Below are positions 53,227-62,041 of a stretch of 64,000 nucleotides of DNA, in pieces (positions within the stretch are counted from its first letter, which is position 1; each line of letters opens with the position of its first letter). The position numbers and the translations under genes are program-made. A model generated the notes under the pieces. That model saw only the letters and a list, made by a program, of their open reading frames with translations, was not told where the DNA came from and did not search any database. Source of the stretch: an uncultured Amphritea sp. (GTDB taxonomy: Bacteria; Pseudomonadota; Gammaproteobacteria; Pseudomonadales; Balneatricaceae); the NCBI RefSeq assembly GCF_937127095.1, contig NZ_CAKZLP010000008.1, positions 84,549 to 148,548 of the forward strand. The letters run 5' to 3'.

Positions 53227-53284
53227 CTAGCAAGCGACGCAGTCGCGTCTAACCACTAGCAAGTCACGCAGTGACGTCTAGCTA
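53227..53284. repeat. Two 29-bp direct repeats with internal palindromes at the pabB 3' end
   Basis: Units start with CTAGCAAG at 53227 and 53256. Inside each is a short inverted repeat: GCGACGCAGTCGC in the first and GTCACGCAGTGAC in the second, with compensating base changes that keep the stem. The second unit contains the pabB stop codon (53278-53280). The hairpins could serve as a T-less terminator or REP-like element. Confidence 0.7.
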
Positions 53285-54675
53285 CTGCTCTTCCCAATAG
53301 TCTCCTCCAACGGCCACAGCAGGTTGTTCACCTTATCGTAAGTTTCCTGATATTCATTCGCCGTTACCGAATCTGCGACGATGCCGCCGCCGGCCCAGCA
53401 GTGGATTTTGTCGTTCTGGCAGATCAGGGTGCGGATGGTGATGCTGGTGTCCAGCTGGCCGGAGAAGCTCAGGTAGCCGATGGAGCCGCAGTAGATGGAG
53501 CGGCGGTGGGGCTCTAGTTCTTCAATGATCTCCATGGCGCGGATCTTCGGGGCGCCGGTGATGGAGCCGCCGGGGAAACTGTGCTCCAGCAGACTCAGTG
53601 GGTTTTGGTCGCTGGAGAGTTTGCCAGTGATGGTGCTGACCAGATGATGGACATTGGCGTAAGACTCTACGGCGAATAGTTTTGGCACTCTGACGCTACC
53701 AAGTTCGCAGGCTTTGCTGATATCGTTGCGCATCAGGTCGACGATCATCAGGTTTTCTGAACGGTCCTTCTCACTGTCATGCAGTGCCAGTTTGAGTTGA
53801 GCATCTTCGGCCGGGTTGGCACCTCGTGGCAGGGTGCCTTTTATCGGTTTAGTGGTGACGCGGCCATCGCAGACTTCAAGAAACTGTTCCGGTGAGTGGG
53901 ATAAAATCGCCCCGGCTTCGGTTTCTATAAAGGCAGAATAGGGGGTAGGAGCATGTTCGCGCAGTTGTTTATAGGCACTCCAGGGGTCTCCCTGACACTC
54001 AGCCGTAAACCGCTGTGCAAAGTTAACCTGATAGCAGTCACCGCCCTGGATGTAGTCGCTGATACGATTGAGTGAGTGGTGATATTCCGCCTCAGTCACA
54101 TTGCTTGTAAATTGTGTCTTCAGGGTGAACGGGCCATTCTCTTTCACCGGGGATGATTGCAGTAGTTGCAGATAACGTTCCGCATCAGTTTGATCAACCA
54201 GCGGTGAGGTCACCAGCACCGTTTGTTGTTGCTGGTGATCGACGATTACCGCCCAGCCATAGATGCCTACCTGCATATCCGGAAGGTCGATATCTTTTTC
54301 TGTCTGTTCCGGCAGGGTTTCCAGGCATCGGCCCAGATCGTAAGCAAAATAGCCTAGCAAGCCGCCGCAGAATGGTAGCGCTTTAATCTCTGCCTGTTCG
54401 GGGGCTGGGCACTGCCGTTGATACGGTTCAAACACCTGCTGCAGATGTTTGAATGGGTTGCCGTTTAACTGTTCTTTACCGTTGTGACGGCTAATCTGGG
54501 TAACATTGTCGCTGTAGCTGAGTTTAACCAGCGGTTTGGCGGCGATGATATCGTAGCGTCCGTAACGGCCAGCAGGTTTACCGCTGTCGAGATATACCGG
54601 GGCTGGAAGGTGCCGGATGCGTTCGAAATAGAGGGTGCTGTTTGCCAGATATGGGAGTGGGAAAAGTCTGTACAC
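53278..54675 (-). CDS. pabB: Aminodeoxychorismate synthase component I
   Basis: With the PabA amidotransferase it converts chorismate to 4-amino-4-deoxychorismate for folate. It has 465 residues (E. coli 453). The chorismate-binding core carries PIKGT with Lys279, the residue that separates PabB from TrpE (PIAGT). DRSENLMIVDLMRND, FPGGSITGAPKIRAM and AGGGIVADS follow. It stands alone on the minus strand; the gene upstream is divergent. Confidence 0.94.
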   Translation of the reverse strand: MYRLFPLPYLANSTLYFERIRHLPAPVYLDSGKPAGRYGRYDIIAAKPLVKLSYSDNVTQISRHNGKEQLNGNPFKHLQQVFEPYQRQCPAPEQAEIKALPFCGGLLGYFAYDLGRCLETLPEQTEKDIDLPDMQVGIYGWAVIVDHQQQQTVLVTSPLVDQTDAERYLQLLQSSPVKENGPFTLKTQFTSNVTEAEYHHSLNRISDYIQGGDCYQVNFAQRFTAECQGDPWSAYKQLREHAPTPYSAFIETEAGAILSHSPEQFLEVCDGRVTTKPIKGTLPRGANPAEDAQLKLALHDSEKDRSENLMIVDLMRNDISKACELGSVRVPKLFAVESYANVHHLVSTITGKLSSDQNPLSLLEHSFPGGSITGAPKIRAMEIIEELEPHRRSIYCGSIGYLSFSGQLDTSITIRTLICQNDKIHCWAGGGIVADSVTANEYQETYDKVNNLLWPLEETIGKSSS

Positions 54676-55030
54676 CCGATAACCCTTAATGCTTGCAGTC
54701 AGCCGTTAATGAAAATAACCGTTAGCGGATGACTGGCCGTTATAGATTGCTCGTCACGCTGATAAAACACGCTGCGTGAACAGCGGAATAACAGCCTGGC
54801 GAAAAAAGGAATTGTAGCGAGCCATTAGCGGTAAAGCGAGGTTGATCTGTGTTATTTACCGCTTTCTCCGGGACAGGAGGGGAATTCTGAGTCACAACAG
54901 GATAATATCCGGTTTCATGTGTAACTGTTTTTAGTAACCGCTTTTTAGTTGCTGCTTTTTAGTCGAGGCTTTTTAGTAGTCGCTTTTTAGTAGTTCTTAG
55001 TTATAGCTCATAGTCATCAGAAGTGTCGTC
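54676..55030. other. 355-bp divergent gap between pabB and the hydrolase gene
   Basis: It contains no gene that I can support. The half nearer the hydrolase holds the 14-bp T-rich tandem array (54928-54991) and a degenerate continuation up to about 55001. Promoters for both divergent genes must lie here, but no convincing -35/-10 pair was identified. Confidence 0.5.
54928..54991. repeat. 14-bp tandem repeat array CTTTTTAGTNNNNG
   Basis: TTTTTAGT occurs at 54928, 54942, 54956, 54970 and 54984, exactly 14 bases apart, with variable 4-base spacers (AACC, TGCT, CGAG, AGTC types). A weaker TTCTTAGT follows at 54994. It lies 40 bases upstream of the alpha/beta hydrolase start. Single relatives occur before accA and pyrG. 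Confidence 0.85.
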
Positions 55031-55894
55031 ATGATTAAACACCCTTATAAGATTAGTCAGCATCAGCTCAACCTTCCCGACCAGCAGGTGAGTTATCAGT
55101 TGTATAAGAAAGCCTGTGAGGGGTCGCCCCGTCGTATCGTGATGTTGCACGGCGCTGGAGTGGCGGGTGAGGATACCTGGGCGGCGATTGCGATGCTGGT
55201 ACAGCAGTGGGATGAGATTCTGATTCCCGATCAGCGGGGCACCGGCAATACCCGTTACCCTGACGGCGAGGAATATTCGTTTACGGTGAATGAGCTGGTT
55301 AATGATATTGGCGCACTGGTGGACCATCTCGGCTGGTGGCAGTTCGATCTGGCAGGCTACTCAATGGGGGGAATGGTCTCACTGCTCTATAAGCAGCGTT
55401 ATCATGAGCGGGTGCAGAAACAGTATCTGATGGAAGCGGCGGTTCTGGACCGGCCCAGCTGGGAGTCTACGGTGAACCTGCGACTACAGTTTAGTGAAGC
55501 GGCCGAGCATCTTAAAGGGGATCAGGCAGAAATAGGCATTAAAGCGTTTCTGGATACGATCTCACCCAACCGCAAAGTAGCGCCGCAGGCCGAGTTGTTG
55601 ACAATCCAGCGTCTTGGCGCTCGTCCATTGGGGTTTGCCAACGCTCTTAATTGTGTCACTCAGGCGATAAATACCATCGACCGGGAAGCGCTGGTGGCGG
55701 CTCAGGGGGATGTTTCCAGTTTTATTGGCGGCCACAGTGTTGATCTGATGCACCAGTATCAGCGGGATCTGGCTGAACGCCTGCCTAACTGGCACTACTT
55801 TATGGTGCCGGGCACTGATCATTCGCTGCCATTTCAAAAACCGCGTCAGATCGCCCGTATTATGGATGCTGAACTGCTGCGTTTCCTCGCTTGA
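55031..55894 (+). CDS. Alpha/beta-fold hydrolase
   Basis: It has 287 residues. HGAG at 40-43 forms the oxyanion region, the nucleophile elbow is GYSMGG with Ser111, and the C-terminal GTDHSLPF supplies the likely catalytic His. There is no signal peptide, so it is cytoplasmic. The substrate cannot be inferred; esterases, C-C hydrolases and haloperoxidase-like enzymes share this layout. It is followed by its own terminator, so it is separate from the propionate genes. Confidence 0.88.
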   Translation: MIKHPYKISQHQLNLPDQQVSYQLYKKACEGSPRRIVMLHGAGVAGEDTWAAIAMLVQQWDEILIPDQRGTGNTRYPDGEEYSFTVNELVNDIGALVDHLGWWQFDLAGYSMGGMVSLLYKQRYHERVQKQYLMEAAVLDRPSWESTVNLRLQFSEAAEHLKGDQAEIGIKAFLDTISPNRKVAPQAELLTIQRLGARPLGFANALNCVTQAINTIDREALVAAQGDVSSFIGGHSVDLMHQYQRDLAERLPNWHYFMVPGTDHSLPFQKPRQIARIMDAELLRFLA

Positions 55895-55918
55895 TCCGTC
55901 CCTCTGAGCTAGACTTCA

Positions 55919-55942
55919 AGCCTCGTTATGCGGGGCTTTTTT
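55919..55942 (+). terminator. Terminator after the alpha/beta hydrolase gene
   Basis: AGCCTCG (55919-55925), loop TTATG, CGGGGCT (55931-55937), one G-T pair, followed by a T tract. Confidence 0.88.
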
Positions 55943-55987
55943 ATACCGGTCTTTTAAGTCAGTATATACCCCTATACTTTTGTAGTA

Positions 55988-56071
55988 TGTCGACAGTTTT
56001 TGTCTTTAGTATGGTTGACGAGGCAGTTACTGGTCTGTATTGTTAACCAAATAACAAGATTGTCGACAATC
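55988..56071. promoter_or_regulatory. Two TGTCGACA operator candidates upstream of the prp regulator
   Basis: TGTCGACA at 55988-55995 and again at 56061-56068, the latter within the 14-bp perfect palindrome GATTGTCGACAATC (56058-56071). The first lies just after a possible -10 (TATACT, 55973-55978) and the second 17-30 bases before the regulator start. Spacing and symmetry suit binding by the adjacent GntR-family dimer for autoregulation and control of prpBC. This is inference. Confidence 0.6.
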
Positions 56072-56087
56072 CATCAAGAAGGTTGTA

Positions 56088-56792
56088 ATGGCAGAAATCA
56101 TAGAGTTAACCGAAAGTTCAGCAGAAGTGCGCACCCTGGCAGATCGTGTCAGCGGACAGCTGATTACCGCGATTGTTCGTGGTGATATCCCCCCGGGTCA
56201 GAAGATCAGTGAGCCGGAACTGGCACGCACATACGGCATTAGCCGTGGGCCTCTGCGTGAAGCGATTCGTCAGCTTGAAGGGCTGCGATTGGTGGTACGG
56301 ATTCCCCATGTCGGTGCACGGGTGGTGTCTCTGACACCGGAAGAGCTGGTTGAGATCTATCGCATCCGCGAAGCCCTTGAAGGGATGGCCTGTCGACTCG
56401 CTGCTGAAAATATGTCAACAGCTGAGATCAACAGTCTGCGGGAACTGCTCTATCAGCATGAAAGAAATATTCAGGAAATTGACGGCCGGGCCTATTTTCA
56501 GAAAGAGGGCGACCTGGATTTCCACTACCGGATAGTTCAATCCAGCAAAAATACTAAGCTGTTTGAACTGCTCGGTGGAGAGCTTTATCACCTGGTGCGC
56601 ATGTACCGCTATCAGTTCAGCGTTTCAAAATCACGTCCACAGCGCGCCCTGAAGGAACACCATCGCATCCTTGATGCGATTGAAGAGAGGGATGGTGAGC
56701 TGGCGGAACTGCTGATGCGTCGGCATATTGGCCGGGCACGCCGCAATATTGAAGAACGTCTGAACCCAACGAACAAAGAAGAGAGGGAATAA
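56088..56792 (+). CDS. GntR-family (FadR/FCD) transcriptional regulator of the propionate cluster
   Basis: It has 234 residues. The N-terminal winged helix-turn-helix spans about 15-80 (PPGQKISEPELARTYGISRGPLREAIRQLEGLRLV). The FCD ligand-binding domain from about 85 carries the usual Asp/His residues (DLDFHYRIVQSSKN and HHRILDAIEERD). It starts the prp cluster, 3 bases before prpB, so they are probably one transcript. Likely effectors are 2-methylcitrate or related acids, inferred from context. Enterobacterial PrpR is a different, sigma-54-dependent activator. Confidence 0.92.
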   Translation: MAEIIELTESSAEVRTLADRVSGQLITAIVRGDIPPGQKISEPELARTYGISRGPLREAIRQLEGLRLVVRIPHVGARVVSLTPEELVEIYRIREALEGMACRLAAENMSTAEINSLRELLYQHERNIQEIDGRAYFQKEGDLDFHYRIVQSSKNTKLFELLGGELYHLVRMYRYQFSVSKSRPQRALKEHHRILDAIEERDGELAELLMRRHIGRARRNIEERLNPTNKEERE

Positions 56793-56795
56793 CCT

Positions 56796-57686
56796 ATGAG
56801 CAAACTGACCGCTGGCGGACGTTTCCGCAAAGTATTAGCAGAAACACATCCACTACAGATCGTGGGTACGGTAAATGCGTATCACGCCATGATGGCAGAG
56901 CGTGTTGGCCATCGGGCTGTTTATCTGTCAGGTGGTGGTATTGCAAACGCATCTTACGGTCTGCCTGATCTGGGTATGACCTCTATGAACGATGTTCTGG
57001 AAGATGTTCGTCGGGTATCCAGTGCTGTTGAAACACCTCTGATTGTCGATATCGATACCGGTTGGGGTGGTGCATTCAATATTGCCCGTACTATAAAAGA
57101 AACGATTAAAGCGGGTGCAGCCGGGTGTCATATCGAAGACCAGGTGGCTCAGAAGCGCTGTGGTCACCGTCCGAATAAAGAGATCGTTTCTGTTAGCGAG
57201 ATGGTTGATCGGGTTAAGGCTGCTGTTGATGCCAAGACCGATGATGATTTCTTCCTGATTGCCCGTACCGATGCGTTCCAGATGGATGGATTGAATGCTG
57301 CGGTTGACCGTGCTCAGGCATGTCTGGAAGCCGGTGCTGACGCTATCTTCGCTGAAGCAGTGCACACGCTGGATGATTATCAGGCGTTTGCTGATGGCAT
57401 TAACGGTGCTCATCTGCTGGCTAACATCACTGAGTTTGGTGCGACTCCGCTGTTCAACACCCGTGAACTGGCTGATAACGGCGTTACCATGGTGCTGTAC
57501 CCACTGTCAGCATTCCGCGCAGCAAACCTGGCAGCCCTGAACGTGTTTGAAGCGATTCTGCGTGATGGTGATCAGAAAGCCGTTGTCGACACCATGCAGA
57601 CCCGTATGGATCTGTACGACTTCCTTAACTACCACGATTTTGAGCAGAAGCTGGACGCGCTGTTCAAAGAAGGTAAGAACAAGTAA
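56796..57686 (+). CDS. prpB: 2-methylisocitrate lyase
   Basis: Splits 2-methylisocitrate into pyruvate and succinate in the methylcitrate cycle. It has 296 residues, the usual size. The isocitrate-lyase-family signature KRCGH is at 120-124 with active-site Cys122. [16 protein letters not shown] and the HIEDQ metal-binding segment are intact. It starts right after the regulator with AGAGGGA as ribosome site. Confidence 0.96.
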   Translation: MSKLTAGGRFRKVLAETHPLQIVGTVNAYHAMMAERVGHRAVYLSGGGIANASYGLPDLGMTSMNDVLEDVRRVSSAVETPLIVDIDTGWGGAFNIARTIKETIKAGAAGCHIEDQVAQKRCGHRPNKEIVSVSEMVDRVKAAVDAKTDDDFFLIARTDAFQMDGLNAAVDRAQACLEAGADAIFAEAVHTLDDYQAFADGINGAHLLANITEFGATPLFNTRELADNGVTMVLYPLSAFRAANLAALNVFEAILRDGDQKAVVDTMQTRMDLYDFLNYHDFEQKLDALFKEGKNK

Positions 57687-57697
57687 TTAACGCTATG

Positions 57698-57738
57698 GCG
57701 CGGGGAAAGAGGTTATCAAACGTTGCTCTTTCCTGCGC
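57698..57738 (+). other. Long hairpin between prpB and prpC
   Basis: GGAAAGAG (57704-57711) pairs with CTCTTTCC (57726-57733), extended by outer GCGC pairs at 57698-57701 and 57735-57738. There is no T tract, so an mRNA-stability or partial-attenuation element is more likely than a full terminator. Confidence 0.6.
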
Positions 57739-57858
57739 TTATAACGCTTTAAATTTATACGTTGTATCGATGCAGCGGATAGATTCTTAATAAGTCAGAG
57801 CAAAAATACTGTAACGGGTGAATACTTTTCAGGCTCGAAAGCAGAGAGGAGAGATAGG

Positions 57859-58989
57859 ATGGCTGAAGCTAAGAAATTAAGCGGTGCGGGTCTGCGTGGG
57901 CAGTCCGCCGGTGACACAGCACTGTGTACAGTAGGACAGACCGGTGCTGGTCTTACTTACCGTGGCTACGATATCAAAGAACTGGCCGACAAAGCTCAGT
58001 TCGAAGAGGTGGCATACTTGCTGCTGTATGGCAAGCTGCCCAACCAGGGTGAACTGGATGCTTATAAAGCGCGTCTGAAATGTATGCGTGCGCTGCCTGA
58101 AGCTCTCAAAACTGTTCTGGAACAGATTCCTGCTGATGCTCATCCAATGGATGTGATGCGTACCGGCTGTTCAATGCTGGGTAACCTGGAAACTGAGCAG
58201 AGCTTTGCTGAGCAGCATGATCATATTGATCGTATGCTGGCGGTGTTCCCGGGCATGATCAACTACTGGTACAACTTCAGCCACAACGGTAAACGTATCG
58301 ATGTTGAAACCGATGCTGACTCTATCGGTGAACAGTTCCTCTGGACCCTGCATGACAAGAAACCAGAGCCACTGCATGTTGATGTAATGCATGCGTCTCT
58401 GATTCTCTATGCCGAGCACGAGTTTAACGCGTCAACCTTTACCGCTCGTGTGTGTGCTTCTACTTTGTCTGATATCCATAGCTGTGTAACCGCGGCTATC
58501 GGTTCATTGCGCGGCCCACTGCATGGCGGTGCTAACGAAGCGGCGATGGCGATGATTCAGGACTGGCGCTCTCCGGATGAAGCCGAAGCTGAAATCATGG
58601 CGATGCTGGCCCGTAAAGATAAGATCATGGGCTTTGGTCACGCGATCTACCGTGATTCTGACCCGCGTAATGCGATTATCAAAGAGTGGTCTGAAAAGCT
58701 GTCGAAGCAGGTTGGCGATGAGTACCTCTATGCGGTTTCCGAGCGTGTCGAAGCGGTTATGTGGCGCGAGAAAAAGCTCTTCTGTAATGCTGATTTCTTC
58801 CATGCCTCTGCCTACAACTTCATGGGCATTCCGACTGAACTGTTTACGCCGATCTTTGTGTGCTCCCGGGCAGCAGGCTGGACTGCACACGTGATGGAGC
58901 AGCGTGCCAATAACCGCATCATCCGTCCGTCTGCTGATTATACCGGTCCGGACAGTGCTGAGTGGGTTGATATTGCTGATCGTGCATAA
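57859..58989 (+). CDS. prpC: 2-methylcitrate synthase
   Basis: Condenses propionyl-CoA with oxaloacetate to 2-methylcitrate. It has 376 residues, shorter than housekeeping citrate synthase (about 430) and typical of PrpC. Citrate-synthase motifs GPLHGGANEAAM and GFGHAIYRDSDPR hold the catalytic histidines; a GAGAGGAGAG ribosome site precedes the start. The 172-base gap before it may hold its own promoter. Confidence 0.95.
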   Translation: MAEAKKLSGAGLRGQSAGDTALCTVGQTGAGLTYRGYDIKELADKAQFEEVAYLLLYGKLPNQGELDAYKARLKCMRALPEALKTVLEQIPADAHPMDVMRTGCSMLGNLETEQSFAEQHDHIDRMLAVFPGMINYWYNFSHNGKRIDVETDADSIGEQFLWTLHDKKPEPLHVDVMHASLILYAEHEFNASTFTARVCASTLSDIHSCVTAAIGSLRGPLHGGANEAAMAMIQDWRSPDEAEAEIMAMLARKDKIMGFGHAIYRDSDPRNAIIKEWSEKLSKQVGDEYLYAVSERVEAVMWREKKLFCNADFFHASAYNFMGIPTELFTPIFVCSRAAGWTAHVMEQRANNRIIRPSADYTGPDSAEWVDIADRA

Positions 58990-58999
58990 AAGGAGACTA

Positions 59000-59145
59000 T
59001 CGAACCTGACGCTGATCTATTACGAACAATCCGGACTCGGCCATTTTTTATGCTCTTTCTCGTTAAATAGCGGGCTATTCGCCTCGAAAGAGCATGAAAA
59101 CTGACTCAAGCCGGGCTTTTTCTCATAACGATCGATCAGGTTCGA
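59000..59145. repeat. Nested inverted repeats between prpC and acnD
   Basis: The outer pair TCGAACCTGA (59000-59009) and TCAGGTTCGA (59136-59145) encloses a second perfect pair ATGCTCTTTC (59050-59059) and GAAAGAGCAT (59086-59095). That pair in turn encloses AATAG/CTATT around a CGGG loop. This 146-base region can fold as a multi-armed structure. No coding frame is visible. Confidence 0.7.
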
Positions 59146-59216
59146 GAGCCTCCAGATAATTTGGTGGGGTTTTTTATCCTTGCTCCGAATTCAATAATGA
59201 CTAATACAGGTGTTAT

Positions 59217-61826
59217 ATGAACACTGAATACCGTAAATCCTTAGCAGGCACCGGCCTGGATTACTTCGACACCCGCGCGGCGGTCGAAGCGATTAAACCC
59301 GGTGCTTATGCAACTTTGCCGTACACCTCCCGTGTGCTGGCTGAGCAGCTGGTGCGTCGTTGCGAGCCAGAAGCACTGACTGATTCTCTGAAGCAGTTGA
59401 TTGAACGTAAGCAGGACCTGGATTTTCCCTGGTACCCTGCACGGGTGGTTTGCCATGATATCCTCGGTCAGACCGCACTGGTTGACCTGGCAGGTCTGCG
59501 TGATGCGATTGCTGATCAGGGCGGTGACCCTGCAAAAGTTAACCCGGTTGTGCCAACCCAGCTGATTGTTGACCACTCGCTGGCAGTGGAAGCACCAGGG
59601 TTTGATCCGGATGCTTTCCAGAAAAACCGTGATATTGAAGACCGTCGTAACGATGACCGTTTCCACTTTATCGAGTGGTGTAAGACTGCGTTTGATAACG
59701 TTGACGTGATCCCTGCCGGTAACGGCATCATGCACCAGATCAACCTAGAGAAGATGTCTCCGGTGATCCAGGCGCGCGATGGGGTTGCCTTCCCGGATAC
59801 CTGTGTGGGTACTGACAGCCACACGCCACACGTCGATGCACTGGGTGTTATCGCTATCGGTGTGGGTGGTTTGGAAGCTGAAACCGTAATGCTGGGCCGT
59901 CCTTCTATGATGCGTCTGCCGGACATTATCGGCGTTAAGCTGATTGGTAAGCGTCATCCGGGCATCACCGCGACCGATATGGTGCTGGCGATTACTGAGT
60001 TTCTGCGCAATCAGAAAGTCGTGTCTGCCTACCTGGAATTCTTTGGTGAGGGCGCTAAAGCACTGACCATCGGTGACCGTGCCACGATCTCTAACATGAC
60101 ACCTGAGTTCGGTGCCTCTGCCGGTATGTTCTATATCGACGAACAGACCATCGACTACCTGAAGCTGACCGGCCGTGAACCCGAGCAGGTTGCGTTAGTA
60201 GAACAGTACGCTAAAGAGACCGGCCTCTGGGCGGATGATCTGGTTGACGCTCAGTATGAGCGGGTACTGGAGTTTGATCTGTCTACCGTTGTACGCAACA
60301 TGGCAGGTCCGTCTAACCCACATCGCCGTCTGCCAACCTCGGCGCTGAACGAGCGTGGTATTTCCAGTGATGCGATGCTGGCCGCTGCTAAGGTAGAAGA
60401 GGCCGATGGTCTGATGCCGGATGGCGCAGTGATTATCGCTGCGATCACCAGCTGTACTAACACCTCTAACCCGCGCAACGTGGTTGCTGCAGGTCTGGTG
60501 GCGAAGAAAGCCAATGAACTGGGGCTGATTCGTAAGCCCTGGGTTAAAACCTCTTTTGCACCGGGTTCTAAGGTGGCTAAGTTGTACCTGGAAGAAGCCG
60601 GTTTGCTGTCTGAGATGGAAAAACTGGGCTTCGGTATTGTGGGCTACGCCTGTACGACCTGTAACGGTATGAGTGGCGCGCTGGACCCTGTGATTCAGCA
60701 AGAGATCATCGACCGTGATCTTTATGCCACGGCTGTGCTGTCCGGAAACCGTAACTTTGATGGCCGGATTCATCCGTACGCCAAGCAGGCATTCCTGGCT
60801 TCACCACCGCTGGTGGTAGCTTATGCCATTGCCGGTACTATCCGTTTTGACATCGAAAAAGATATCCTCGGTACCGACAAAGATGGCAATCAGGTCACTC
60901 TGAAAGATATCTGGCCGAGTGATGAAGAGATCGATGCGATCGTCTCCAGCTGTGTAAAACCTGAGCAGTTTAACCAGGTTTACATCCCGATGTTTGATCT
61001 GGGTGATGTCGCTAAATCAGCAAGCCCGCTGTATGACTGGCGTCCACAGACCACCTATATCCGTCGTCCGCCGTACTGGGAAGGCGCACTGGCCGGTGAG
61101 CGTACCATGAAGGGCATGGTGCCTCTGGCGGTGCTGGGTGACAACATCACCACTGACCACCTGTCGCCTTCAAACGCGATTCAGGCGTCCAGTGCGGCCG
61201 GTGAATACTGTGCCAAGATGGGTCTGCCGGAAGAGGACTTTAACTCTTACGCAACTCACCGGGGTGACCATCTGACCGCTCAACGGGCGACCTTTGCTAA
61301 CCCTAAACTGCTCAACGAGATGTGCCGTGATGCAAACGGTGACGTGAAGCAGGGGTCTCTGGCGCGTATTGAGCCGGAAGGTCAGGAAAGCCGTATGTGG
61401 GAAGCGATTGAAACCTACATGGAGCGTAAGCAACCGCTGATCATCATCGCCGGTGCAGATTATGGTCAGGGGTCTTCCCGTGACTGGGCGGCCAAAGGTG
61501 TACGTCTGGCGGGTGTTGAAACCATCGTGGCGGAAGGCTTCGAACGTATCCACCGTACCAACCTGGTCGGCATGGGTGTGTTACCACTGGAGTTTAAAGC
61601 CGGTGATAACCGCAACACCTATGGCATTGACGGCACAGAAACCTACGATGTGGTCGGCGAGATCAGCCCGCGTTGTGATCTGACTGTAGTAATGACCCGC
61701 CGTAATGGCGAGGTGGTTGAGATTCCGGTGACCTGTCGTCTGGATACCGCTGAAGAGGTTCACGTGTACGGTGCAGGTGGTGTACTGCAGCGCTTCGCGC
61801 AGGACTTCCTGGAAGCCAATACATAA
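59217..61826 (+). CDS. acnD: Fe/S-dependent 2-methylisocitrate dehydratase AcnD
   Basis: Aconitase-family enzyme that dehydrates 2-methylcitrate; with PrpF it replaces PrpD. It has 869 residues, the AcnD size. 4Fe-4S ligands are Cys413 (TSCTNTSNP), Cys479 and Cys482 (ACTTCNG). GTDSHTPHVDALG and the C-terminal swivel motif YGQGSSRDWAAKG are present. Identification over AcnA rests on the adjacent prpF and prp genes. Confidence 0.95.
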   Translation: MNTEYRKSLAGTGLDYFDTRAAVEAIKPGAYATLPYTSRVLAEQLVRRCEPEALTDSLKQLIERKQDLDFPWYPARVVCHDILGQTALVDLAGLRDAIADQGGDPAKVNPVVPTQLIVDHSLAVEAPGFDPDAFQKNRDIEDRRNDDRFHFIEWCKTAFDNVDVIPAGNGIMHQINLEKMSPVIQARDGVAFPDTCVGTDSHTPHVDALGVIAIGVGGLEAETVMLGRPSMMRLPDIIGVKLIGKRHPGITATDMVLAITEFLRNQKVVSAYLEFFGEGAKALTIGDRATISNMTPEFGASAGMFYIDEQTIDYLKLTGREPEQVALVEQYAKETGLWADDLVDAQYERVLEFDLSTVVRNMAGPSNPHRRLPTSALNERGISSDAMLAAAKVEEADGLMPDGAVIIAAITSCTNTSNPRNVVAAGLVAKKANELGLIRKPWVKTSFAPGSKVAKLYLEEAGLLSEMEKLGFGIVGYACTTCNGMSGALDPVIQQEIIDRDLYATAVLSGNRNFDGRIHPYAKQAFLASPPLVVAYAIAGTIRFDIEKDILGTDKDGNQVTLKDIWPSDEEIDAIVSSCVKPEQFNQVYIPMFDLGDVAKSASPLYDWRPQTTYIRRPPYWEGALAGERTMKGMVPLAVLGDNITTDHLSPSNAIQASSAAGEYCAKMGLPEEDFNSYATHRGDHLTAQRATFANPKLLNEMCRDANGDVKQGSLARIEPEGQESRMWEAIETYMERKQPLIIIAGADYGQGSSRDWAAKGVRLAGVETIVAEGFERIHRTNLVGMGVLPLEFKAGDNRNTYGIDGTETYDVVGEISPRCDLTVVMTRRNGEVVEIPVTCRLDTAEEVHVYGAGGVLQRFAQDFLEANT

Positions 61827-61838
61827 AAGATTGATAGC

Positions 61839-61871
61839 GCAGAGCCGGACATAACAGCTGTCTGGCTCTGC
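61839..61871 (+). terminator. Hairpin after acnD
   Basis: GCAGAGCC plus GGACA (61839-61851) pairs with TGTCT plus GGCTCTGC (61859-61871), a 13-bp stem with one wobble and a 7-base loop. It is followed by a T-poor ATTTATT, so this is a weak or partial terminator. Confidence 0.6.
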
Positions 61872-61947
61872 ATTTATTCTGATAAGAGCTTAATGGTAAT
61901 ATTTGTTACTACCAGAAGGGTCGTCTTGTAGTATTTTAATGAAAATT

Positions 61948-61989
61948 CTTAACAAGATTCTTTATATTGATGATCTTGTTAAGGTTTTT
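61948..61989 (+). promoter_or_regulatory. 11-bp inverted repeat upstream of prpF
   Basis: CTTAACAAGAT (61948-61958) and ATCTTGTTAAG (61973-61983) are perfect complements around a 14-base spacer, followed by GTTTTT. It could be a second, A+T-rich terminator or an operator, about 59 bases before the prpF start. Confidence 0.55.
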
Positions 61990-62041
61990 CTGAACATAAG
62001 TGTCATTGTTTTATGATGCTAAAGAAACAGGAATATAAAAA

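Noticed and set aside
54928..54991. CRISPR array or promoter box series
   Set aside because: The 14-bp period with 4-base variable parts is far too short for CRISPR; no -10 elements accompany each unit.
56088..56792. Sigma-54-dependent PrpR activator
   Set aside because: The protein is only 234 residues with a GntR helix-turn-helix and FCD domain; it has no AAA+ domain.
59217..61826. Housekeeping aconitase AcnA
   Set aside because: Aconitase motifs are shared, but the adjacent prpF and the prp gene order fit AcnD.
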